A stretch of 64,000 bases of DNA from Sulfurimonas sp. Lineage in GTDB: Bacteria; Campylobacterota; Campylobacteria; Campylobacterales; Sulfurimonadaceae. Position numbers and translations under genes: made by a program. Where the stretch lies: contig NZ_JACUTS010000003.1 in the NCBI RefSeq assembly GCF_014859695.1, forward strand, positions 19,682 through 83,681, given 5' to 3'. This document shows positions 15,601-23,451 of the stretch, in pieces (position 1 is the stretch's first letter; each line of letters starts with the position of its first letter). The notes below the pieces were generated by a model that was not told where the DNA came from, did no database searches, and saw nothing but the letters and a program-made list of their open reading frames with translations.

Positions 15601-16812
15601 ATGTTAATAGTTCAAAAATTTGGCGGAACGAGTGTCGGCGATTTAGATCGCATCCAAAATGTAGCTAACAGGGTTGCAAAAACAAAAAAAGCCGGAAATG
15701 ACGTAGTTGTTGTCGTCTCAGCGATGAGCGGGGAGACAAATAAGCTTGTCTCATACGCGGAGCACTTTTCAAAAAATCCCTCACGCGCAGAGATGGATAT
15801 GCTGCTGAGTTCCGGCGAGAGAGTCACTGCCTCGCTGCTGGCTATCGCTCTAAGCGAGATGGGCTTTGATGCGCTCTCAATGACTGGAAGAAAAGCGGGC
15901 ATTGTTACTGACAATATCCATACAAAAGCGCGCATTGAGGTTATAAACCCAATAGCCATGAATGAGGCTATAGCAGAGGGAAAAATTGTCGTAGTAGCAG
16001 GCTTTCAGGGAATATCGCAAGATGGAAACGTAACTACGCTCGGACGCGGCGGAAGCGATCTCTCTGCAGTTGCCATAGCGGGTGCGCTAAGGGCGGATTT
16101 GTGTGAGATATATACGGATGTAAGCGGAATCTTTACGACCGACCCTAGAATTGAGCCAAAAGCAAAAAAGCTTGAGAAGATTTCATACGACGAGATGCTG
16201 GAACTTGCCTCTTTGGGCGCTAAAGTTCTTCAAAACCGCTCGGTAGAACTGGCTAAAAAATTAAACGTAAATCTAGTAACAAGAACAAGCTTCTCTGATG
16301 AAGAGGGAACATTAATAACCAAGGAAGAAAGTATCATGGAAAAACCGTTAGTAAGTGGAATTGCGCTCGATAAAAATCAGGCTCGTGTCTCTTTGGTAGG
16401 CGTAAAAGATAGACCTGGAATAGCATCGGATATATTTACAAAGCTCTCAAACAACAGTGTAAACATAGATATGATTATCCAAAACGTCGGACATGACGGC
16501 AAGGCGAATATCGACTTTACAGTTCCTGTGGGTGATTTGAGTGATGCTAAAAAAGTTATGGATAAATTTGTAGATGATGCTGAGGTGGATGAAGCTTCTT
16601 ATGATGAGAACATCTGCAAAGTCTCAATAGTAGGCGTTGGAATGAAGTCTCACACCGGTGTGGCTGCAAAGGCATTCTCAACCATGGCAAGAGAGAATAT
16701 AAATATAAATATGATTTCAACTTCAGAGATAAAAGTCTCAATGGTTATAGATGAGAAGTACGCAGAACTCGCCGTTAGAAGCCTCCACGCTGCTTATGAG
16801 TTAGACAAGTAG
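15601..16812 (+). CDS. lysC: aspartate kinase
   Basis: Aspartokinase phosphorylates aspartate, the first step toward lysine, threonine, methionine and diaminopimelate. The 403-residue protein starts VQKFGGTSVGD and shows VVSAMSGETN, SSGERVTASLLA, LGRGGSDLSAVA and YTDVSGIFTTDPR. Two ACT domains follow from about residue 260 (VSLVGVKDRPGIA and VSIVGVGMKSHTGVA) and should give feedback control. The rppH-lysC-hobA-holB-folP order around it, with spacings of 0-5 bp or overlaps, parallels Helicobacter. Confidence 0.96.
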   Translation: MLIVQKFGGTSVGDLDRIQNVANRVAKTKKAGNDVVVVVSAMSGETNKLVSYAEHFSKNPSRAEMDMLLSSGERVTASLLAIALSEMGFDALSMTGRKAGIVTDNIHTKARIEVINPIAMNEAIAEGKIVVVAGFQGISQDGNVTTLGRGGSDLSAVAIAGALRADLCEIYTDVSGIFTTDPRIEPKAKKLEKISYDEMLELASLGAKVLQNRSVELAKKLNVNLVTRTSFSDEEGTLITKEESIMEKPLVSGIALDKNQARVSLVGVKDRPGIASDIFTKLSNNSVNIDMIIQNVGHDGKANIDFTVPVGDLSDAKKVMDKFVDDAEVDEASYDENICKVSIVGVGMKSHTGVAAKAFSTMARENININMISTSEIKVSMVIDEKYAELAVRSLHAAYELDK

Positions 16813-16817
16813 TCTAA

Positions 16818-17366
16818 ATGCAAGAGTTTGCACAGTGGAGCTTGGATGCCATAAGAGAAGAGGGGGGCTGTTTTAGCTGGCTTGAAGAGCAGCGATTTGA
16901 CTGGACGACCACAACTTCTCAAGCGTTAGAGCAGATACTTAGCGGCAAAACAATCATACTGATAACGGATGAGAAGAGAAGGTGGCTTGAGAGCTACATT
17001 CTTGATAGTCTAAACGGTTCTCAGATGGATAGACCTCTCTTGCCTATAGTAAGCATAGATAGCATGTACAGACACTACAACAGTGTTAGCGGCGGAGAGA
17101 TGCTTGACGTAGTTGAAGATATGATATCTTTGGCACATAAAGATGATTACTTTTTTTGGTACATAGGCAAGGGTGACGATAAAAGAGCTGACCTTGCAAA
17201 AAGAAAAGATACTAGCTACTTTTGGATTTTTGATGAAGAGTATATTAACGCTTTTACTCTAAAATCGTACGATAAGCTACTTGACATAAAACTGCTTCAG
17301 CTCTATCGTCTCTTTAATGCATCTCTTAATGCAACGATGTTTGGAGAAGTTGATGTCGGTTCATGA
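16818..17366 (+). CDS. hobA: DnaA-binding replication initiation regulator HobA
   Basis: HobA is an epsilonproteobacterial protein that forms a tetramer and organises DnaA at oriC, a structural relative of DiaA. The 182-residue sequence has the family start (MQEFAQWSLDAIREEG..SWLEE), the hydrophobic TIILITDEKRRWLESYIL strand-helix, and the aromatic DDYFFWYIGKGDD segment. Neighbours lysC upstream and holB-folP downstream match the Helicobacter order. Its 3' end overlaps holB by 14 bp. Confidence 0.9.
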   Translation: MQEFAQWSLDAIREEGGCFSWLEEQRFDWTTTTSQALEQILSGKTIILITDEKRRWLESYILDSLNGSQMDRPLLPIVSIDSMYRHYNSVSGGEMLDVVEDMISLAHKDDYFFWYIGKGDDKRADLAKRKDTSYFWIFDEEYINAFTLKSYDKLLDIKLLQLYRLFNASLNATMFGEVDVGS

Positions 17367-17979
17367 GTCACAAAAAGGGTATATCTTAATCTCCTCAAAT
17401 ATAGAGTCTGAGCATCAGAGAATAAAAGAGGAGTTAAAACCAAATAGAGTCGTCGGTTTTATAGAGGATGAGTTTAAGATAGAGCATGCAAAAGCTGTGG
17501 TTGCAGAGGCGTATATCAGCGAAGCAGAGACAAAATACCTAGTCCTAGGGGCTAACAACTTTAATAACATATCGCAAAACTCTCTTTTAAAACTTCTAGA
17601 AGAGCCTCCAAGAAATATAGAACTTATCATTATATCTCCAACAAAATCAAACCTCCTTGCAACCGTTCGCTCAAGAATGCCCATAGTAAAAGGGGAGAAA
17701 AAGAGCGAAGCAGCGCTTATTGAACTCAACCTCTCTCGTATAAGCTACCAAGAGGTTTTTGAGTTTTTAAAAACAAATGCCAGAGTAAAAAAGAGCGAAG
17801 CCAAGGTGCTTATTGAAGCGCTTTATCATAGGGCGGTTGTTGTTGAAAAACTAATGCCTACCTCTGCGCAGCTTCAAAATTTCGACAAAGCTTATAGGCT
17901 TTTGGAGTTAAACTCCAGACCGCAGAGTGTTTTGGCAATGGTAATTATGAGTTTTGTAGGAGAAAAAAATGCGAATTGA
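17353..17979 (+). CDS. holB: DNA polymerase III subunit delta'
   Basis: The delta' subunit is part of the clamp loader. The protein resembles the central part of HolB: a LKPNRVVGFIEDEFKIEHAK segment, KYLVLGANNFNNISQNSLLKLLEEPPRNIELIIISPTKSNLLATVRSRM. The last phrase is the family's sensor and SRC-like region. At 208 residues it is shorter than E. coli HolB and lacks the zinc module, as in Helicobacter. I chose ATG 17353 over 17317 because a GGAGA lies 8 bp before it. It overlaps hobA and folP. Confidence 0.85.
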   Translation: MSVHESQKGYILISSNIESEHQRIKEELKPNRVVGFIEDEFKIEHAKAVVAEAYISEAETKYLVLGANNFNNISQNSLLKLLEEPPRNIELIIISPTKSNLLATVRSRMPIVKGEKKSEAALIELNLSRISYQEVFEFLKTNARVKKSEAKVLIEALYHRAVVVEKLMPTSAQLQNFDKAYRLLELNSRPQSVLAMVIMSFVGEKNAN

Positions 17980-19111
17980 GCTTTTGTCAAACAGCATACA
18001 GATGCACAGATATTTAAAAGAGTTAGGCGTAGATGGCGGAGGCATAGCGATTTTGGGGGCAAAAGCAACGCACTATACTGTCTACATCAGAGATTTGCAT
18101 GTGGGTGCGGCAAATATCTTAAAACAGGATGCTCTTAGCGTTGGAGCCGACCTAGCGGTACCGCGCGGAACAGTTATGGCACAAACTCCGTATGTTAATT
18201 GCATACTTATAGCAACGGCTAGAGAGCTTGAGGTTCTTAGTAAAAAAGAGCTCGCCCAGCCATTTGGACTCAAAGATGTGGCGAAAAAACTCCAAGAGAT
18301 TTTAAAGATTAAAAAACCCTCTAAAGTTGAGATTATGGGTGTTATAAACGCAAATGAAGACAGCTTTTACTCAGAGTCAAGATTTAACGGCAGTGCGGCG
18401 GCAGAAGCAATAGAGCAGATGATAGATGATGGGGCAGATATTATAGACATCGGCGGGGTTTCATCCGCTCCTAACTCTCTGTACGTAGATAAAGATGAGG
18501 AGTTTAGAAGATTAAAACCTCTGTTTGAAGCTATCAAAAAGGCAAAACTCTACAATAAGACAAAGTTTAGCATCGACAGCTACGAGCCTGAAGTTATAAC
18601 ATGCGCGCTTAAGAGCGGGTTTGAGATTGTCAATGATATTACTGGGCTTGCAAATGATAATATCTCCAAAATCTGCGCAAGCAATAATGCAAGTGCTGTT
18701 ATTATGCATATGCAAGGAGCTCCGCAGACAATGCAACATGAGCCGAAATATGATAATATACTAAGTGATATATACTCCTTTTTTGAGCAAAGAGTAGCAA
18801 GAGCAGAGTTTTTAAATGTTAAAAACATAACACTTGACGTCGGCATAGGATTTGGCAAAACTTTGGAGCACAACCTACTGCTTATTAAACATTTAGGGCA
18901 CTTCTTAACGCTTGGCAAACCTCTGCTTATCGGTGCTTCAAGAAAGTCTATGATAGATAAAATCTCTGCATCTTCGCCGCAAGACAGACTAGCGGGAACA
19001 TTGGCACTTCATCTAGAAGCTGTAAAAAACGGAGCTTCAATTATACGCGTACATGACGTAAAAGAGCATGTTCAGGCGCTAAAGGTGCAAGAAGCACTAA
19101 GTACGATATAA
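17969..19111 (+). CDS. folP: dihydropteroate synthase
   Basis: FolP joins p-aminobenzoate to the pterin diphosphate in folate synthesis. The catalytic barrel spans about residues 125-375: MGVINANEDSFYSESR (the N-x-x-x-D-S-F motif), DIIDIGGVSSAP, FSIDSYEPEV, IVNDITG, LDVGIGFGKT and LIGASRKS. An extra N-terminal domain of about 120 residues precedes it, as in Campylobacterota FolP. It overlaps holB by 11 bp and ends the rppH-folP run. Confidence 0.94.
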   Translation: MRIELLSNSIQMHRYLKELGVDGGGIAILGAKATHYTVYIRDLHVGAANILKQDALSVGADLAVPRGTVMAQTPYVNCILIATARELEVLSKKELAQPFGLKDVAKKLQEILKIKKPSKVEIMGVINANEDSFYSESRFNGSAAAEAIEQMIDDGADIIDIGGVSSAPNSLYVDKDEEFRRLKPLFEAIKKAKLYNKTKFSIDSYEPEVITCALKSGFEIVNDITGLANDNISKICASNNASAVIMHMQGAPQTMQHEPKYDNILSDIYSFFEQRVARAEFLNVKNITLDVGIGFGKTLEHNLLLIKHLGHFLTLGKPLLIGASRKSMIDKISASSPQDRLAGTLALHLEAVKNGASIIRVHDVKEHVQALKVQEALSTI

Positions 19112-19127
19112 AAGGGGCGGGGTAGAT

Positions 19128-20489
19128 ATGATTTTTCCAAAGGTAGGAAGTATAGCGACAACTTCTGTTATCTCCATAGAGATAGATAGCAAAATTTCCG
19201 ATGCTATAAAAAAGATGTTTAGTAATGATCACAGAAATATATTGGTCACGGATGGCAACGTTTTTCGTATTATGAGAGTGACGGATATTTTAAATATGAA
19301 GTCGAGAGGCGTAGATATGGAGAGCTCTTTGAAAAACGTAGAGTTGTCTTTGGTTCCTATCGTAAATAAAGAAAGAACAGTTCTGCATACGCTTGAGTAC
19401 TTAAATTGTGAAGTAGAGTATATATGCGTGGTTGATGATGAGGGTGAGCTTTATGGACTTATTTCTCATACCGACATTGTAAGCAGCATAGACCCCGATA
19501 CTCTGATGGATAACTTTTGCCTTCTTGACTTTTTAAAATTGGGAAAAAGAGCTAAATGGGTAAGCAAAGATCTGAAAACTTCTCAACTTCTTTGTGATAT
19601 GGCAAAAAAATCTTTTGAGAGCGTGATAATCGTTGAAGATTTAAAACCTATTGGAATATTTACTACCAAAGATGTTATTCGTGTTATTGAAAGAAACGAT
19701 GATTTAAATAAACCTATCAGTAGCTATATGTCTTCGCCCGTAGAGACCATAGGAAAAGATTGCTCGGTTAAAGAGGCTTTGGAGTTTCTAAAAAAGAAAC
19801 ATTATAAAAGAGTAGTTGTTGTTGATGATGAGGGAAAAATATCCGGAGTCATATCTCAAAAAGAGTTGATTGCCACAACCTACTCAAGATGGGCACTCTT
19901 AACAAAAGAGTATCAAAAAGAGCTCGATGATATTAATACCGACCTTGTGAAGAAAAATATAAAATACAAAGAGATGGCATCGAGAGACCAGCTTACAAAT
20001 CTATACAATAGACATAAATTTTTAAAGCTGTTTCAATCATCGCACCGTACAATGGTGGAGAGAGAAAATGAGATGTCTCTAGTAATGGTTGATATAGACA
20101 ATTTTAAAAACATAAACGACACACACGGTCATAATGTCGGAGACAGTGTAATAGTTAAGATTTCTCAGCTTTTAGTCGAGAAGCTAAGAAATATAGATAT
20201 AGTATGCAGATGGGGAGGCGAGGAGTTTGTTATTCTTCTTCCTGCTGTAAATATTGATAATGCTGCAATGCTTGCTGAAAAACTAAGAAGCTCTATAGAG
20301 GAGTTGGAGATAGAAGATATCGCAAATGTTACGGCAAGTTTCGGAGTCTCTTGCGTACAAGTAGATGATGATATTCACAATGTTGTAAATAGAGCAGATA
20401 TTGCTCTTTACTCTGCCAAAGCTTCGGGAAGAAATTGTGTAGAAAAAGCGAGCTCAAGAGCTGCTTTAGAGGAGAGCTTCCACAATTAA
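19128..20489 (+). CDS. diguanylate cyclase with four CBS domains
   Basis: The 453-residue soluble protein carries two CBS pairs (about residues 1-245), which usually bind adenine nucleotides or related ligands, and a GGDEF domain (about 280-445). The active-site loop reads GGEEF at 363-367, with DIDNFKNINDTHGH upstream, so it should make cyclic di-GMP. The design suggests a cyclase tuned by cellular energy or SAM. It starts 16 bp after folP, so it may belong to that transcript. It ends in a hairpin shared with dnaK. Confidence 0.9.
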   Translation: MIFPKVGSIATTSVISIEIDSKISDAIKKMFSNDHRNILVTDGNVFRIMRVTDILNMKSRGVDMESSLKNVELSLVPIVNKERTVLHTLEYLNCEVEYICVVDDEGELYGLISHTDIVSSIDPDTLMDNFCLLDFLKLGKRAKWVSKDLKTSQLLCDMAKKSFESVIIVEDLKPIGIFTTKDVIRVIERNDDLNKPISSYMSSPVETIGKDCSVKEALEFLKKKHYKRVVVVDDEGKISGVISQKELIATTYSRWALLTKEYQKELDDINTDLVKKNIKYKEMASRDQLTNLYNRHKFLKLFQSSHRTMVERENEMSLVMVDIDNFKNINDTHGHNVGDSVIVKISQLLVEKLRNIDIVCRWGGEEFVILLPAVNIDNAAMLAEKLRSSIEELEIEDIANVTASFGVSCVQVDDDIHNVVNRADIALYSAKASGRNCVEKASSRAALEESFHN

Positions 20490-20500
20490 TGCGGAAGCTC
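20474..20500. terminator. shared terminator between the CBS-GGDEF gene and dnaK
   Basis: GAGCTTCC and GGAAGCTC form an 8-bp stem over an 11-nt loop. It spans the stop codon of the plus-strand gene and lies 10 bp beyond the dnaK stop on the other strand. It is followed by TTTAG only, so strength is uncertain. Confidence 0.5.
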
Positions 20501-20510
20501 TTTAGAAAAA

Positions 20511-22397
20511 TTACTCTATTTCAGCGTCTATTACGTCGTCCTCTTCTTTTTTCTTTTTAGCATCAGCAGCACCTGCTTCACCGCCTTGCTCTTTTTTGTA
20601 CATCTGCTCAGCCATTTTATGACTTGCTTCTGTTAGAGTTTTTACTTTTGCTTCGATTTGCTCTTTTGTAGAATTTTCATCTTTTAGAGTATCTTTAAGC
20701 TCAGTTATAGCGCTCTCTATATTGGCTTTTTCTTCAGCTTCGATTTTATCGCCCATTTCTCCAAGAGACTTTTCAGTCTGTGCAATTAACGCATCCGCTT
20801 GGTTTTTAAGCTCAACCAACTCTTTTCTTTTTATATCTTCAGCTTTATGAGCTTCTGCATCTTGAACCATTTTGTTAATCTCTTCTTCACTAAGTCCAGA
20901 GCTTCCAGAGATTGTGATTGACTGTGATTTGCCTGTACCTTTGTCTGTTGAGCTAACAGTTAAAATACCGTTTGCATCAATGTCAAATGTAACCTCGATT
21001 TGAGGTACTCCTCTTGGAGCCGCTGCAATATTGCCTAGTTCAAACAGACCAAGTGATTTGTTATCTTTTGCAAACTCTCTCTCACCTTGGACAACCGAGA
21101 TGCTAACAGCAGGCTGGTTGTCTTCTGCAGTTGAGAAGATTTGAGATTTTTTAACCGGAATAGTTGTACCTTTTTCGATTATCTTGGTAGCAACTCCGCC
21201 TAAAGTCTCGATTCCGAGTGAAAGTGGAGTTACATCAAGAAGAAGAACGTCTTTAACGTCTCCTCTTAAAACACCGCCTTGGATTGCTGCACCAGCTGCT
21301 ACAACTTCATCAGGGTTTACGCTCTTGTTTAGAGTTTTGCCGCCGAAGTACTCAGAGACCATTTTTTGAGCAAGTGGAACACGGATTGAACCACCCACCA
21401 TGATAATCTCTTTGATAGCGTTGTTGTCTAAACCAGACTCTTTCATGGCTGTTTTAATGTGATCGATTGTCTCTTCAACAAGATTCTCAATCATGCTCTC
21501 AAATTTCGCACGAGTAAGTTTGGTAACAAGGTGCTGTGGTCCAGCTTCTGTCATAGTGATAAACGGAAGGTTAATCTCTGTTTCAGTTGAGCTAGATAAC
21601 TCTTTTTTAGCATTTTCAGCAGCATCTTTTAGACGTTGCAACGCCATTTTGTCGTTTTTAAGGTCAATCCCGTGTGTGTTTTTGAACTCACTGTTTAGAT
21701 AATCAACGATTTTGTTGTCAAAGTCGTCTCCACCTAAAAATGCGTTTCCGTCAGTCGAGAGAACTTCAAAAGTACCTTCGCTAATCTCCAAAACAGTAAC
21801 GTCAAAAGTTCCGCCGCCCAAGTCGTAAACAAGTACATTCTCATCATTTTTGCTATCTAGTCCATAAGCAAGAGCAGAAGCCGTCGGCTCGTTGATGATA
21901 CGTAAAACATTAAGTCCAGCGATAGTTCCTGCATCTTTGGTTGCTTTTCTCTGTGCATCATTGAAGTATGCAGGAACCGTGATAACCGCGTCTGTTACGG
22001 TAGAACCCAAGTAAGCTTCTGCATCCTCTTTTAGTTTGCTAAGAATCTTAGCCGAAATCTCTTGAGGAGTGTAGATCTTTCCTGCAACATCAACTGCCGC
22101 CATGCCGTCTTTGTCTACAATGTTGTACGTTACTTTGTCGTGAGCCGCCTTAGCGTTCTCTTCGCTCATCATAAGACCCATAATTCTCTTGATAGAAGAG
22201 ATAGTTTTGTTTGGGTTTGTAATAGCTTGACGTTTTGCAGGATCTCCTACTAAAACCTCACCTTTGTCTGTAAATGCAACAACTGAAGGAGTTGTGTTTT
22301 TTCCCTCTTTGTTTGGGATGATTTTCGCCTCACCGCCCTCATAAACTGCTACACATGAATTTGTTGTTCCTAAATCTATACCGATAACTTTGCTCAT
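20511..22397 (-). CDS. dnaK: chaperone DnaK (Hsp70)
   Basis: DnaK binds unfolded segments in an ATP-driven cycle with DnaJ and GrpE. The 628-residue protein has the full set of motifs: [14 protein letters not shown] at the start, [12 protein letters not shown] near 170, [14 protein letters not shown] near 193, [10 protein letters not shown] near 335, and the substrate-binding beta domain with [14 protein letters not shown] near 390. The lid is lysine/glutamate-rich and ends DDVIDAEIE. It follows grpE after an unusual 315-bp spacer. dnaJ is not in the window. Confidence 0.98.
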   Translation of the reverse strand: MSKVIGIDLGTTNSCVAVYEGGEAKIIPNKEGKNTTPSVVAFTDKGEVLVGDPAKRQAITNPNKTISSIKRIMGLMMSEENAKAAHDKVTYNIVDKDGMAAVDVAGKIYTPQEISAKILSKLKEDAEAYLGSTVTDAVITVPAYFNDAQRKATKDAGTIAGLNVLRIINEPTASALAYGLDSKNDENVLVYDLGGGTFDVTVLEISEGTFEVLSTDGNAFLGGDDFDNKIVDYLNSEFKNTHGIDLKNDKMALQRLKDAAENAKKELSSSTETEINLPFITMTEAGPQHLVTKLTRAKFESMIENLVEETIDHIKTAMKESGLDNNAIKEIIMVGGSIRVPLAQKMVSEYFGGKTLNKSVNPDEVVAAGAAIQGGVLRGDVKDVLLLDVTPLSLGIETLGGVATKIIEKGTTIPVKKSQIFSTAEDNQPAVSISVVQGEREFAKDNKSLGLFELGNIAAAPRGVPQIEVTFDIDANGILTVSSTDKGTGKSQSITISGSSGLSEEEINKMVQDAEAHKAEDIKRKELVELKNQADALIAQTEKSLGEMGDKIEAEEKANIESAITELKDTLKDENSTKEQIEAKVKTLTEASHKMAEQMYKKEQGGEAGAADAKKKKEEDDVIDAEIE

Positions 22398-22712
22398 TTA
22401 ATTTCCTTTATTTTATTTCATAAAATGAAGCAAATTATTCGCTCCATTTGTTAGTCCGTAAAAGGAACGCATCCCTTTTACTCCGCTTGCGCCGCTGAGG
22501 CGACTGAAGTTAGATACTTGCGTATCTTTATTTTTATATTTTATTTTATAAAATTTGTTTTATAAGGCGAAACTATATCGCCATACTCTTTTTTCGTTTG
22601 CTACTTAAGTAACATTCCCAACCCGACGAAAATGCCGAGAGCATTTTTGTGCTTTAGTGGCATAGCGCCTAGCGTAGATATTTGGGACTTTGTTCCAAAT
22701 ATCGTTTCATTA
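22398..22712. other. hairpin-rich 315-bp spacer between grpE and dnaK
   Basis: No gene is visible. The spacer holds a dispersed repeat (22451-22509), an A/T-rich hairpin region (22520-22565), a stem with AAAATGC/GCATTTT arms near 22629-22647, and GATATTTGG-N9-CCAAATATC at 22676-22702. grpE and dnaK lie on one strand, so these should be transcribed. They may adjust the ratio of the two products by processing or partial termination. That role is inferred. Confidence 0.5.
22451..22509 (+). repeat. dispersed 58-bp repeat, copy 1
   Basis: This unit contains GTAAAAGG-N7-CCTTTTAC-like arms, then CTCCGCTTGCGCCGCTGAGG and CGACT. A near-identical copy in reverse orientation lies at 32139-32197, with only a handful of differences. 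Both copies sit in intergenic spacers inside minus-strand operons. Confidence 0.75.
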
Positions 22713-23270
22713 TTAATTCGCTACGACTACCATCGCTTCTCTTAATGGTCTCTCTTTGTATCTATAGCCGGTTTGAAATGTTTGAACAATCTGACCGCTC
22801 TCTACTGTGTCGCTATCTACGCTCTGTATAGCGTTGTGGATATTTGGGTCAAACGGCTCATCATGAGAGACCATAGTCACACCATGTTTTTGCAAAGAGG
22901 ATGTAAGCTGCTTCAACGTAAGCTCAATTCCCTCTTGAAGTTTTTCTAAATGCTCCTGCGGGTCGGCAAGATTCTGCGTAGATGAGAGTGCCATCTGCAG
23001 TGCGTCCATAACAGGAATCATATCTTTGGCAAATTTCTCATTTGAGTACTCTACCGCCGTATACTTCTCTTTCTCGAGCCTTTTTTTGATGTTATCAAAG
23101 TCGGCATGAACGCGAGCGTACTTATCTTTGAGAGCAGCTAACTCCTCCTGCAAGAGGTCAAGTTCGTTTTCAACTGCTTGGGCTTCCGCTTCGGCTTCAG
23201 AGGCTGCTTCTTCAAGCTCTGGATTTTCAAGAGATTCATTTTGAAGCTCTTCGTTATTTTCTTTTGACAT
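22713..23270 (-). CDS. grpE: nucleotide exchange factor GrpE
   Basis: GrpE releases ADP from DnaK. The 185-residue protein has an acidic N-terminus (EENEELQNESLENPELEEAA), a long coiled coil (about 30-85), and the family core: YARVHADFDNIKKRLEKEK, FAKDMIPVMDALQMAL, and VSHDEPFDPNIHNAI near 140. It ends in the beta domain with QTGYRYKERPLREAMVVV. hrcA, the gene that usually precedes grpE in this phylum, is absent upstream, where a divergent gene lies instead. Confidence 0.96.
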   Translation of the reverse strand: MSKENNEELQNESLENPELEEAASEAEAEAQAVENELDLLQEELAALKDKYARVHADFDNIKKRLEKEKYTAVEYSNEKFAKDMIPVMDALQMALSSTQNLADPQEHLEKLQEGIELTLKQLTSSLQKHGVTMVSHDEPFDPNIHNAIQSVDSDTVESGQIVQTFQTGYRYKERPLREAMVVVAN

Positions 23271-23305
23271 AGTTGTTAAAGTACTCCTTTTTTAAAGATG
23301 GCATT

Positions 23306-23334
23306 ATTATACATATTGAGTGTAACAATGTCAA
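23306..23334 (-). promoter_or_regulatory. perfect sigma-70 promoter of grpE-dnaK
   Basis: On the minus strand TTGACA (23334-23329), exactly 17 bp, then TATAAT (23311-23306). This is full consensus and unusual for a phylum with weak -35 boxes. The start site would be about 30 bp before the grpE ATG. Confidence 0.75.
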
Positions 23335-23357
23335 GTGTTGATTGAGCTATTTTAGTT

Positions 23358-23390
23358 AATTAAGTTGAGTCTATAGCTATCAACTTAATT
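23358..23390. promoter_or_regulatory. 11-bp inverted repeat upstream of grpE, candidate operator
   Basis: AATTAAGTTGA-N11-TCAACTTAATT is a perfect inverted repeat in the divergent spacer, 23 bp upstream of the grpE -35 box and 61 bp before the AsmA-like gene. It is not the CIRCE element (TTAGCACTC-N9-GAGTGCTAA) and not an obvious HspR box. A regulator site or a bidirectional stem is possible. Confidence 0.45.
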
Positions 23391-23451
23391 GTTTGCTAAA
23401 AAAATAGCTTATATTGTATCATTACATATATAGATGTAGATGGGAGAAGAG

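Noticed and set aside
23358..23390. CIRCE element upstream of grpE
   Set aside because: The inverted repeat is AATTAAGTTGA-N11-TCAACTTAATT, which does not match TTAGCACTC-N9-GAGTGCTAA.
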